From: Nitrospirota bacterium
Lineage (GTDB): Bacteria; Nitrospirota; Nitrospiria; Nitrospirales; UBA8639
DNA length: 64,000 nucleotides
Reading direction: 5' to 3'
Assembly: GCA_003695915.1 (NCBI GenBank)
Contig: RFGF01000041.1
Coordinates: 62,001-126,000, forward strand
The notes under the pieces were generated by a model. It searched no databases, was not told where the DNA came from, and saw only the letters and a program-made list of their open reading frames with translations. Shown here one piece after another: positions 42,232 to 50,835 of the stretch (position 1 is its first letter; every line of letters begins with the position of its first letter). The position numbers were made by a program, and so were the translations under genes.

Positions 42232-43767
42232 TTGAGTCATCTTCTTGCTTTGGAAAAAATTCATCCGCTTGATGAGTTGGTTCCTATCCTTCAGGATTTT
42301 CGTGAGGAAGGAAAGGTTATTGTCCATTGTCATGGGGTGTTCGATCTGCTGCATGTCGGACACATTCGCCATCTCGAGGAGGCGAAATCTCTTGGCGACG
42401 TCTTGGTCGTGACGGTGACGCCGGATCATTATGTCAACAAAGGGCCCCATCGCCCGGCTTTCCAACAAGAACTGCGGGTCGAAGGACTGGCACCTCTAAG
42501 TGTCGTCGATTTCGTCGCCGTGAATTATTGGCCGACGGCTGAGTACACGATTAAATTGTTGCAGCCCGACGTGTATGTCAAAGGCCCCGACTATCGGGAC
42601 GGCCGGCTCGATCTGACGGGAGCGTTGAAACGGGAGCAAGCTGCGGTGGAATCCGTGGGTGGACGATTGGTCACCACTTACGATGTGCAGTTTAGTTCGA
42701 CCCAATTATTGAATCGATATCTTCCTCTTGTTCCGTCCCACGTTCATAGTTGGCTGGAGCGTTTCCGGGCTCGCCATACGGCGGAGGAGCTTATTGGTTA
42801 TCTGGATAACATGCGCTCTCTTCGCATTCTGGTCGTGGGAGAGGCAATTTTAGATGAATATGTGTACTGTCATGCGCTTGGAAAGTCTTCCAAAGAACCC
42901 ATTTTGGCTATGCAGTTTCATTCCAAAGAGGTCCATGCGGGAGGGAGTGTCGCTGTTGCCAATCATGTGGCCGATTTCTGTGAACATGTTGATCTGGTCA
43001 CGTATGTCGGAACGATCAAACCGCAAGAAAATCTCATTCGGCAGCGTCTGAAATCCAATGTGTCGCTATCGGTTATCTATAAGACCGGCTCGCCTACCAT
43101 CGTAAAACGTCGTTTCATCGAATCCTACCAGTTTGCCAAAGTCTTTGAGATGTACGAAATGAACGATGCTCTCCTGACCGAACGCGAAGAGCAGGAATGC
43201 GGCGATCTCCTCGATGAAAAAATCGGAAACTGCGATGTGGTGATCGTGTCCGATTTTGGTCACGGATTGATGACGCCGCGCCTTATCAATCTCGTCGTGC
43301 AACGAGCACCGTTCGTTGCCGTCAATACACAGGCGAATGCGGGCAACATGGGATTTCATACGATTTCCAAATATCCGAAAGCCGACTATGTGTGTATTCA
43401 TGAAGGAGAGCTGCGACTCGATCAACGCGGACGACACGATCCTATCCGGCCCATGATGATTTCGCTTGCCGATCGAATGCGCTGTCCGACGATCCTCGTC
43501 ACTCGAGGAAAGGAAGGTACCATCTCCTATCATCGCGAGGGCGGGTTCGTGGAAAGCCCTTCGCTGGCGACTAAGGTGGTCGATCGAGTGGGAGCGGGTG
43601 ATGCTGTGTTGAGTCTGACATCGCCGTGCGCGGCACTGGGCATGTCGCCTGAGATGATCGGGTTTATCGGAAACTTAGCCGGAGCGCAGGCTGTGATGTG
43701 CGTCGGGAATCGAGATTCGCTCGATCGCCTTTCATTGATTCGGAGTATTGAATCGCTCCTGAAATAA
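42232..43767 (+). CDS. Bifunctional nucleotidyltransferase-PfkB kinase fusion, HldE-like with reversed domain order
   Basis: The N-terminal domain (about 1-165) is a cytidylyltransferase-type fold with HGVFDLLHVGHIRHL (HxGH). The C-terminal domain (about 195-510) is a PfkB/ribokinase-type kinase with ILVVGEAILDEY, HAGGSVAVANHV and the catalytic DRVGAGDAVLS. HldE has the same two activities, but the kinase comes first. The family is seen in LPS and other sugar clusters with SIS isomerases. It would phosphorylate and activate a sugar phosphate, perhaps the product of the GmhA-like enzyme. The start is probably TTG at 42232, just after the frameshifted epimerase; this is uncertain, since the frame is open back to 42115. 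Confidence 0.85.
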   Translation: MSHLLALEKIHPLDELVPILQDFREEGKVIVHCHGVFDLLHVGHIRHLEEAKSLGDVLVVTVTPDHYVNKGPHRPAFQQELRVEGLAPLSVVDFVAVNYWPTAEYTIKLLQPDVYVKGPDYRDGRLDLTGALKREQAAVESVGGRLVTTYDVQFSSTQLLNRYLPLVPSHVHSWLERFRARHTAEELIGYLDNMRSLRILVVGEAILDEYVYCHALGKSSKEPILAMQFHSKEVHAGGSVAVANHVADFCEHVDLVTYVGTIKPQENLIRQRLKSNVSLSVIYKTGSPTIVKRRFIESYQFAKVFEMYEMNDALLTEREEQECGDLLDEKIGNCDVVIVSDFGHGLMTPRLINLVVQRAPFVAVNTQANAGNMGFHTISKYPKADYVCIHEGELRLDQRGRHDPIRPMMISLADRMRCPTILVTRGKEGTISYHREGGFVESPSLATKVVDRVGAGDAVLSLTSPCAALGMSPEMIGFIGNLAGAQAVMCVGNRDSLDRLSLIRSIESLLK

Positions 43768-43778
43768 CCGGGCATCAT

Positions 43779-44789
43779 ATGAAATCTATGCACGATGAGA
43801 GCAACACGGTTCTTGTCACCGGAGGTGCGGGATATGTCGGCGCGGCTTTAGTGCCGGCATTACTCGCCGCTGGCTACCATGTCAAAGTCCTCGATCTGTA
43901 TCTGTATGGCGAGGACGTATTCGGACCCGTTCGTCATGATCCGAGGCTTACCGAGATCAAAGGCGATATTCGCGATTGCGACCTCCTTCGCGCCATTCTT
44001 CCCGGTTGCGATGCCGTGATCCATCTTGCCTGCATTTCCAATGACCCCTGTTTCGAATTGGATCCAGAACTCGGACGATCCATCAATTATGAGTGTTTCG
44101 CAGACCTCGTGGATTTGGCAAAAGATTCCGGCGTACGCAGATTTATCTATGCGTCGTCTTCCAGCGTGTATGGGATCAAACATGAGCATCACGTGACGGA
44201 AGAGTTACCGCTCGAACCATTGACGCACTATTCCCGATACAAGGCGTTGTGTGAGGACATCTTGCTCGGCAAGCGCGGCCCGGGATTCGAAACCGTGATC
44301 GTACGCCCAGCGACAGTGTGCGGATATTCACCGCGACTCCGGCTGGACCTGACCGTGAACATTTTGACCAAGGATGCCGTCGTGAAACGAGCGATCACGA
44401 TTTTTGGCGGGGAACAAAAGCGCCCCAATATCCATATTCAGGATATGGTGCGAGTCTACGAGGAACTTCTCCGCCAACCCCGAGCGCGTGTGGACGGCGA
44501 AATCTTCAACGCAGGATATGAGAATCATACCATTAATGAACTTGCCGACATGGTCCGAGTCCGTGTGGGATCGGATGTCGTGCTGACGAAACAAGCCTCC
44601 ACGGACACACGTTCATATCATATTTCGTCCGAGAAACTCGCTCGGACCATAGGATTTCGACCTGCCCGATCGATCGAAGATGCCGTCGATGAACTGAAGA
44701 CAATCCTGAGCGAGCCGCGCATGCAGCGGTCTTTGGACGATAGTCGTTATTACAATATCCGTCGCATGAAAGAGGTCGCGCTTGTTTAA
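43779..44789 (+). CDS. NAD-dependent epimerase/dehydratase (extended SDR), paralogue of the one at 29895
   Basis: The 336-residue protein has [19 protein letters not shown], the Ser/Thr region YASSSSVYG and the catalytic YSRYKALCED. It is similar along its length to the SDR at 29895 (shared PALL, PRLRLDL/PRMRLDL and terminal DELK/LELKK regions), which points to duplication within the cluster and possibly to successive steps on related substrates. Eleven bases separate it from the fusion kinase, and its end overlaps the start of the next gene. Confidence 0.85.
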   Translation: MKSMHDESNTVLVTGGAGYVGAALVPALLAAGYHVKVLDLYLYGEDVFGPVRHDPRLTEIKGDIRDCDLLRAILPGCDAVIHLACISNDPCFELDPELGRSINYECFADLVDLAKDSGVRRFIYASSSSVYGIKHEHHVTEELPLEPLTHYSRYKALCEDILLGKRGPGFETVIVRPATVCGYSPRLRLDLTVNILTKDAVVKRAITIFGGEQKRPNIHIQDMVRVYEELLRQPRARVDGEIFNAGYENHTINELADMVRVRVGSDVVLTKQASTDTRSYHISSEKLARTIGFRPARSIEDAVDELKTILSEPRMQRSLDDSRYYNIRRMKEVALV

Positions 44790-45846
44790 CGCACCGGTAG
44801 AGCCTCTGACATCGCCGCATCATCGCGGGCTTGCGGCATTTGCTGGTTCATCGTGGCGCCTCCCGCCTTCCCGATTGCTCGACTTGTACCGTGCGATGTA
44901 TCGGATACGTCTGATCGAAGAGGAAATTGCCGCGCGCTATCCCCAGCGACAAATGCGGTGTCCCGTTCATTTGTGTATCGGGCAAGAAGCGATCCCTGTC
45001 AGTGTCAGCGCGCATCTCGGTAACCATGATTATGTGATGAGCGGGCACCGATCGCATGGTCATTATTTGGCAAAAGGCGGTGATTTGAAGCTCATGATGG
45101 CAGAACTGTACGGGAAAGCGACCGGGTGCGCCGGTGGCAAAGGGGGATCCATGCATCTCATCGACCGGTCGGTGGGCTTTTTGGGTGCCATGCCCATCGT
45201 CGGAAGCGCCATTCCCGTTGCTGTCGGCGTGGCGTTCGGCTCGATGCTGCAGCAGCGAAATCGTGTCACGGTCGTCTATTTTGGTGAAGCCGCGACCGAA
45301 GAAGGAGTCTTTCATGAAAGCGTCAATTTTGCGGTGCTAAAACGACTCCCCATCATTTTCGTTTGTGAAAACAATTTTTACTCCGTGTATTCGTCACTTT
45401 CGGTTCGCCGGCGAGAGGGACAACGACTCAGTGACCTGGTTCGAGCGTATGGAATCGCCAGCGAACATCTCGACGGCAATGACGTGCTCGAGCTCTATAC
45501 CTATGCTGGGGAGGCCGTAGACAGGGCGCGCAATGGGCACGGGCCGACTTTTTTAGAGTGCACGACCTATCGATGGCGCGAGCACTGTGGTCCGCATGAC
45601 GACGATCACCTGGGATACCGGGATGCCGAAGAAGTTCGCTATTGGAAGGACCGGTGTCCGATTCGGCGATTGGAAACGGCATTGTTCAATGATGGGATCT
45701 TGACGGAAGAGGATATTCATACCTTTCGTGCACAGGTCTTATCAGAGATCGAGTCCGCCGTGGAATTTGCCCAAAGGAGTCCCTTTCCAAGCTTCCGTCA
45801 ACTTTTTACGGATGTCTTTGCCGAGTCTGCCAGGGAGCGCACGTGA
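44782..45846 (+). CDS. ThDP-dependent dehydrogenase E1 alpha subunit (pyruvate/acetoin dehydrogenase type)
   Basis: The 354-residue protein matches E1 alpha of 2-oxoacid dehydrogenases. It has IGQEAIPVSVSAHL, SGHRSHGHYLAKGGD, GCAGGKGGSMHL and the ThDP motif YFGEAATEEGVFHESVNF ending in CENN; the usual GDG is GEA here. E1 alpha/beta decarboxylates a 2-oxoacid and passes a two-carbon unit to lipoyl E2. No E2 or E3 gene is near, so the two-carbon unit may go to another acceptor such as a keto sugar, as proposed for branched-sugar pathways (inference). Starts with TTG overlapping the previous stop. Confidence 0.87.
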   Translation: MFNAPVEPLTSPHHRGLAAFAGSSWRLPPSRLLDLYRAMYRIRLIEEEIAARYPQRQMRCPVHLCIGQEAIPVSVSAHLGNHDYVMSGHRSHGHYLAKGGDLKLMMAELYGKATGCAGGKGGSMHLIDRSVGFLGAMPIVGSAIPVAVGVAFGSMLQQRNRVTVVYFGEAATEEGVFHESVNFAVLKRLPIIFVCENNFYSVYSSLSVRRREGQRLSDLVRAYGIASEHLDGNDVLELYTYAGEAVDRARNGHGPTFLECTTYRWREHCGPHDDDHLGYRDAEEVRYWKDRCPIRRLETALFNDGILTEEDIHTFRAQVLSEIESAVEFAQRSPFPSFRQLFTDVFAESARERT

Positions 45847-46907
45847 TGACCAGACGCTTGCGGTTTGTCGAGGCAGTGAGGGAAGCCTTGGAACTCGCGT
45901 TGCTTGAAGACCACTCCGTGTATGTCATGGGACTGGGCGTGCCGGACCCCAAAGGAATTTTTGGAAGTACAGTCGGGCTGCAAGAACGATTTGGAACGCA
46001 CCGCGTCATGGATATGCCAGTGTCGGAAAACGGGATGACCGGTGTAGCCATCGGCTCCGCACTTGTCGGCATGAAACCGGTATTGACGCATCAACGCATG
46101 GATTTCGCCTTATTGGCCATTGAGCAAATAGTCAATCAAGCGGCGAATTGGCATTACATGTTTGGCGGACAACAAAGCGTTCCCGTGGTGATCCGCCTTG
46201 TTATTGGACGAGGTTGGGGACAAGGTCCCCAGCATTCGCAAAGTCTTCAGGCATGGTTCGCGCATATACCAGGATTGAAAGTTGTCATGCCGACGACGGC
46301 TTACGATGCGAAGGGATTATTGCTCGCCAGCATCGCTGATCCGAACCCGGTGTTATTTATCGAACACCGATGGCTGCACGATCTCGTCGATGACGTGCCG
46401 GCTGGGCGATATGCCATCCCCTTGGGACAAGCGAAGATGCTCCGCGAAGGGCACGATGTCACGATCGTCTCCACGTCATTCATGACCGTCGAAGCGCTGC
46501 GCGCTGCGGCCAGGCTCATGCAAGCCGGCATCTCGGCGACCGTCGTCGATGTCCGATCGCTCCGGCCACTGGACGAACAATCGATTCTCGCCGCCATTCG
46601 AAACACCGGACGGGTAGTGATCGCCGATACAGGTTGGAAATCATTTGGTGTGAGCGCCGAACTCTGCGCCATGATCGTCGAACAAAGCTGGAAAGACTTA
46701 CGCCATCCCCCTGTTCGTATTGGATTGCCAGATTGCCCCACTCCTACTAGCCATGCCCTGGCCAAATATTTTTATCCGACGGCCGACGACATCGTGCGTC
46801 ATGTCTTAAATATGTTCGATAAGGCTGACGAGATTATGGCCGACGAGGGGGAACGGGATTCGGCCCTGCTGGATGTCCCGGATCTGAGCTTTGCTGGACC
46901 GTTTTGA
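45846..46907 (+). CDS. ThDP-dependent dehydrogenase E1 beta subunit
   Basis: The 353-residue protein is E1 beta. The catalytic Glu region is MPVSENGMTGVAIGSAL, followed by MFGGQQSVPVVIR and GRGWGQGPQHSQSLQ, and the C-terminal VVDVRSLRPLDEQSI. It starts on the stop of E1 alpha (GTGATGACC; an alternative GTG at 45843), so the subunits are coupled. The protein ends with an extra tail of about 25 residues. It and E1 alpha are the third split ThDP enzyme of the cluster. Confidence 0.88.
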   Translation: MTRRLRFVEAVREALELALLEDHSVYVMGLGVPDPKGIFGSTVGLQERFGTHRVMDMPVSENGMTGVAIGSALVGMKPVLTHQRMDFALLAIEQIVNQAANWHYMFGGQQSVPVVIRLVIGRGWGQGPQHSQSLQAWFAHIPGLKVVMPTTAYDAKGLLLASIADPNPVLFIEHRWLHDLVDDVPAGRYAIPLGQAKMLREGHDVTIVSTSFMTVEALRAAARLMQAGISATVVDVRSLRPLDEQSILAAIRNTGRVVIADTGWKSFGVSAELCAMIVEQSWKDLRHPPVRIGLPDCPTPTSHALAKYFYPTADDIVRHVLNMFDKADEIMADEGERDSALLDVPDLSFAGPF

Positions 46908-46920
46908 AGGAGGAAAAGCG

Positions 46921-47952
46921 ATGAGACGTACAAGATCGGGTTGTGTGTCGGAAACGCCCGAGATGCGCAAGATCGTGGTGCTGGGCAGCAACTCGTTTTC
47001 GGGAAGTGATTTTATCGATCTCCTCCTGGAAGACCCTCGTAATCAGGTTGTGGGAATCAGTCGGTCTCCGGAGAAGCCTGCGCTCTTTTTACCGTATAAA
47101 CGCCACAGCTCGCACAATTTTACGTTTCATCAACTCGATCTCAATAAAGAGCATCATCGGATCCTCCAATTGTTGGATGACTTCCAGCCGCACTATGTCG
47201 TGAACTTCGCGGCGCAAAGCGAAGTAGCACCCAGTTGGTGCTATCCAGAACACTGGTTTCAAACGAACGTGGTGGCACTGAGTCGATTGACCAATGCTCT
47301 CCGAGAGCGCGCCTATCTGAAGCGTTATGTCCACATTTCTTCTCCTGAGGTCTACGGAACTTGTCGGACCCGGCTTACGGAATCGGCCCCGCTCAATCCC
47401 AGCACTCCGTATGCCGTATCCAAGGCAGCCGGGGATCTCTTTCTGTTTACGCTCGTCAAACAGTTCAATTTCCCGCTGGTGATGATTCGATCGACCAATG
47501 TCTATGGGCCGCATCAGCAATTATTCAAATTGATTCCCCGTACCATCATCGCGTTGAAATTGGGCGAAACAATTCAGCTTCATGGAGGAGGGAGAGCTGT
47601 CAAATCCTACATCCATATTCGGGATGTATCCCGCGGCGAGCTCCTCGCGATGGAGAAAGGCCGAATCGGACACATTTATCATCTTTCTCCGCCTGCCGGT
47701 ATTGCTGTGCGAGATGTGGTGCGCAGGTTGTGCATGCTTCTGGGGAAGGACTTCGAGAAATCCACCGTGGAAGTCGAAGAGCGATGCGGTCAGGACGCGG
47801 TATATCAAATTGACTCGACGCGCAGCGAGCAGGAACTCGGGTGGTTTCCCAAAATCACCTTTTCCGATGGTTTACAGCAAACGATCGAGTGGGTGGAAGC
47901 CTATTGGCCCGAAATCGTGCGCAACCCCAGAGAGTATCGTCATGTCGCGTGA
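46921..47952 (+). CDS. NAD-dependent dehydratase/epimerase, RmlB/GMD-like, with modified catalytic loop
   Basis: The 343-residue protein resembles nucleotide-sugar 4,6-dehydratases: VVLGSNSFSGSDFIDLLL at the start, NFAAQSEVAPSW, the catalytic STPYAVSKAAGDLF and RSTNVYGPHQQ. True 4,6-dehydratases have (T/S)(D/S)E in the loop before VYG; here it is SSPEVYG, so the acid Asp/Ser position is Pro. It could be a dehydratase with one acid (Glu) or an epimerase. AAGGAGG lies seven bases before the ATG at 46921, which decides the start. The glycine motif is also altered (GSNSFSG). Confidence 0.84.
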   Translation: MRRTRSGCVSETPEMRKIVVLGSNSFSGSDFIDLLLEDPRNQVVGISRSPEKPALFLPYKRHSSHNFTFHQLDLNKEHHRILQLLDDFQPHYVVNFAAQSEVAPSWCYPEHWFQTNVVALSRLTNALRERAYLKRYVHISSPEVYGTCRTRLTESAPLNPSTPYAVSKAAGDLFLFTLVKQFNFPLVMIRSTNVYGPHQQLFKLIPRTIIALKLGETIQLHGGGRAVKSYIHIRDVSRGELLAMEKGRIGHIYHLSPPAGIAVRDVVRRLCMLLGKDFEKSTVEVEERCGQDAVYQIDSTRSEQELGWFPKITFSDGLQQTIEWVEAYWPEIVRNPREYRHVA

Positions 47953-48023
47953 GCATCGGTCAGCGAGTACAAACCAACGGTTGAGCGAATGATGCATCGA
48001 GGGATTGAGAGGGGGTGTGAGCG

Positions 48024-49247
48024 ATGACTGATGTGATCACGATGGGCGATCCCAGAGTTTCGACAGCGCAGCGATGCGCTCTTTGTCAAAGAGCGAGCGT
48101 GGTACCTTTGATCGATTTACCCGCGCTTCCCCTCACGGGATTATTGTGCCCTTCGGGGCGAGAGCGTGCGGCGTGTGAGGGGATCGATCAGGAATTTCTA
48201 TGGTGTGAGCAGTGTCGACATGGTCGACTCAAACACGAAGTGTCGAGGGAACTCCTCTATGGTCGACACTATGCCTTTCGCACATCGATGACCACGACGG
48301 CTCAAGACGGCATTCGGCATTTTGTCGCGTTCCTTCGTGAGCTTATTGGACCGGGACGCTTTCGTACGATACTGGATGTTGGATGCAACGATGTGCATCT
48401 GACCAGGCTGTTGGCCCCCTTAGCGGAACGGTGCATCGGCATCGATCCTGTGTGGGCCGATCAAGACGGAAAGTTTATCGAGCCGAATATCCAGGTCCTC
48501 GGTGCTTATATCGAGGAGATCTCGGATGTTCCTTTTTCCGAAATGGCTCCTGATCTCATCGTCTGCCGGCATGTGGTGGAACATCTTTCCGATCCGCGTG
48601 CGGTGCTCCATCAGCTTATGCAAAGTGCTGCGCCTGACGCGCTGTTTCTTGTCGAAATCCCGGAATTTTCGTCCTTGCTGAAACGATACCGATTCGATCA
48701 GATCTTTCACGAACATGTCCAGTATTTCACCCTGCATTCCCTTCTTCGCCTGATCGACGAGGTCGGCGGGATCTACCGTGGACATCGAGAAAATTTTCAT
48801 CACTGGGGATCCGTCATGGTGGCCTTTCAAAAAAACACGACAGCTACGAGAGACACTGTTCAAGCCCTGGATACAACTTGCTTGACTCCACAAACGATCG
48901 TCAATCGGTATGCCTCATTTAAACAGCACCTGCGTCTCACTCGTGACGTGCTTGAACGGGAATCCAACGATCTTCAATTTGGATATGGTGCCTCTCCCAT
49001 GTTGCCGGTTCTCGCCTATCATCTCGAAACGGATTTCTCGTATTTCCAGGCTATCGTCGACGACGACCGGACGAAACATGGAAAGAGCTATGCCAATTTA
49101 CCATTATCCATTTGTTCGCCCGATGATCTCCCGTGGACAACGTCCACGGTCATGATCACGGCACCGGAGAGCGGAAGGAGTCTCTTGCATCGGAGCTTCC
49201 AAAAAGGCGCGCGACAGGTCGTCTATCCCCTGCCGCTCGTCAGTTGA
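48024..49247 (+). CDS. SAM-dependent sugar C-methyltransferase (TylC3/NovU-type)
   Basis: The 407-residue protein has the three-part layout of NDP-ketosugar C-methyltransferases. First, an N-terminal zinc-binding domain with Cys pairs CALCQ and WCEQCRHG. Second, a SAM-binding domain with LDVGCNDVHLTRLL and CRHVVEHL, ending in the active-site HEHVQYFTLHSL. Third, a C-terminal domain with GYGASPMLPVL and DDDRTKHGK, as in TylC3 (YGASxKGN). This enzyme class puts a methyl branch on C3 (or C5) of a 4-keto sugar. It therefore supports a branched deoxysugar product. Confidence 0.87.
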   Translation: MTDVITMGDPRVSTAQRCALCQRASVVPLIDLPALPLTGLLCPSGRERAACEGIDQEFLWCEQCRHGRLKHEVSRELLYGRHYAFRTSMTTTAQDGIRHFVAFLRELIGPGRFRTILDVGCNDVHLTRLLAPLAERCIGIDPVWADQDGKFIEPNIQVLGAYIEEISDVPFSEMAPDLIVCRHVVEHLSDPRAVLHQLMQSAAPDALFLVEIPEFSSLLKRYRFDQIFHEHVQYFTLHSLLRLIDEVGGIYRGHRENFHHWGSVMVAFQKNTTATRDTVQALDTTCLTPQTIVNRYASFKQHLRLTRDVLERESNDLQFGYGASPMLPVLAYHLETDFSYFQAIVDDDRTKHGKSYANLPLSICSPDDLPWTTSTVMITAPESGRSLLHRSFQKGARQVVYPLPLVS

Positions 49248-49264
49248 CAGGACGAGGATGTGCC

Positions 49265-50047
49265 ATGGAACTGGGAATACGCCAACGACGAGCATTGATC
49301 ACGGGTGCAGGACGAGGTCTGGGACGGAACATTGCGGAATGTTTAGCCCAAGAAGGCGTACAGATCGCTGCGATATCCCGGACTCAGCGCGATGTAGATC
49401 GTCTTCTATCAGCGATCGCGTCTTCGAGAGGCGATCACGTAGGCGTGATTGCAGATTTGACGGAGGAGGATGCGCCCTTACGGGTAATGGAGGAGTTGAG
49501 CCGTCGTTCTTTTTCCCCGATCGATATCGTGGTCCACAATGTGGGCGGCACGCTGGGTGTTACCGATCCGTTCTGTTCTCTTCGAGAGTGGCGCCGGGTG
49601 TTTCGCCTGAATCTTGAGATTGCCATTGAGCTCAACCTGTCCTGTATTCCGATTATGCAGCGTCAGGGTTGGGGACGGATCGTATTGATTGGATCGATCG
49701 CGGGCATGGAGAACCATGGTCCTGTTCCGTACTGCAGTGCCAAGGCCGCGCTGATTGCCTACGGCAGGAGTCTGGGGCGCGTACTCGCGCGTGACGGCAT
49801 CGTGGTGTCCGTCGTTCTCCCGGGTGCGGTGTTTACGGAGGGTGGCTATTGGGATATGGCGTCAATGGAAAAGCCCGAGCATGTTCGCGAGTATCTGGAG
49901 AAGCGGATGGCGATCGGACGATTCGGGCGGCCCGACGAGATCGGCAAAATGGTTGCGTTTCTGTGTTCCAATCATGCGTCCTTTTGCATTGGTTCGGTCA
50001 TTCCCATCGATGGAGGACAAGGACGCAGTTATTTTGGTCACATTTAG
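49265..50047 (+). CDS. Short-chain dehydrogenase/reductase (classical SDR)
   Basis: The 260-residue protein is a classical SDR: TGAGRGLGRNIAE for cofactor, HNVGG for the NNAG element, catalytic Ser (IGSIAG) with YCSAKAAL, and a C-terminal IPIDGGQG. It resembles 3-oxoacyl-ACP reductase-like enzymes but may reduce a sugar keto group here. A GAGG site lies eight bases before the ATG at 49265. It is followed eight bases later by the second split transketolase. Confidence 0.86.
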   Translation: MELGIRQRRALITGAGRGLGRNIAECLAQEGVQIAAISRTQRDVDRLLSAIASSRGDHVGVIADLTEEDAPLRVMEELSRRSFSPIDIVVHNVGGTLGVTDPFCSLREWRRVFRLNLEIAIELNLSCIPIMQRQGWGRIVLIGSIAGMENHGPVPYCSAKAALIAYGRSLGRVLARDGIVVSVVLPGAVFTEGGYWDMASMEKPEHVREYLEKRMAIGRFGRPDEIGKMVAFLCSNHASFCIGSVIPIDGGQGRSYFGHI

Positions 50048-50055
50048 GACACATT

Positions 50056-50835
50056 ATGCGGCATAACAACGATCTCAGACGAACTATTGTCGAGATGGTC
50101 TATCGAGGCCGAGATGGACATATTCCCAGTGCGTTTTCTATTTTGGACATCGTTCAAGTGCTCTACGAACGCGTACTCCGAGTCGATCCTCGATCTCCGA
50201 ATTGGCCTCATCGAGATTATTTTATTCTGAGCAAAGGGCATGGCTGCTTGGCGCTGTATGTCGTGCTGGAGCGTCTCGGGTTTCTTTCCCGAGAGGATCT
50301 CGATCGCTTTTGTCGATCTGGCGGGATTTTGGGAGAGCATCCTGATTGCACACAAGTGCCCGGAGTGGAAGCCTCAACGGGATCGTTGGGGCACGGGTTT
50401 CCATTTGCGGTGGGGATTGCGTATGGGCTTCGCCTACGCCAGATGCCCAATCGAGTGATCGTCCTGGTTGGCGATGGAGAATGCCATGAAGGGACGATTT
50501 GGGAGGCTGCGCATGTCGCGGCCAATCTAAGGCTCGGCAATCTCTGCGTGATTGTCGATTGGAACGGTTCGGCGGCCCAATTATTGCCACAGGACGATCT
50601 TCCGCTCAAATGGAACGCCTTTGGATGGTCGACACGCGTCATCGATGGCCATTCTCAAGCGGACATTGTTGCCGCGCTCCAACATGTGTCGTTTCAAGGA
50701 ATAGGCACCCCCTCTGTTCTTCTTGCAAAAACGATCAAAGGCAAAGGCGTGCCATTCTTGGAAGGGCACGGGCACTGGCATCATCGTATCCCTGATGAAC
50801 GTGAATACCAAGCAATAATGGAAGCTCTCGCATGA
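50056..50835 (+). CDS. Transketolase-like N-terminal subunit (split ThDP enzyme, pair B)
   Basis: The 259-residue protein is a second N-terminal transketolase-type subunit. It has GHIPSAFSILDIVQVL, LSKGHGCLALY, STGSLGHGFPFAVGIAYG and the ThDP motif GDGECHEGTIWEAAH ending in VDWNG. It is shorter than pair A's N-subunit and only moderately similar, so the pairs likely have different substrates. The ATG at 50056 was chosen because the family begins there. It overlaps pair B's C-subunit by four bases (ATGA), a sign of coupling. Confidence 0.9.
   Translation: MRHNNDLRRTIVEMVYRGRDGHIPSAFSILDIVQVLYERVLRVDPRSPNWPHRDYFILSKGHGCLALYVVLERLGFLSREDLDRFCRSGGILGEHPDCTQVPGVEASTGSLGHGFPFAVGIAYGLRLRQMPNRVIVLVGDGECHEGTIWEAAHVAANLRLGNLCVIVDWNGSAAQLLPQDDLPLKWNAFGWSTRVIDGHSQADIVAALQHVSFQGIGTPSVLLAKTIKGKGVPFLEGHGHWHHRIPDEREYQAIMEALA

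Noticed and set aside
49133-49264. Longer start for the classical SDR at 49265
   Set aside because: The extension overlaps the preceding methyltransferase and lies ahead of the Rossmann strand; a good ribosome site supports 49265.
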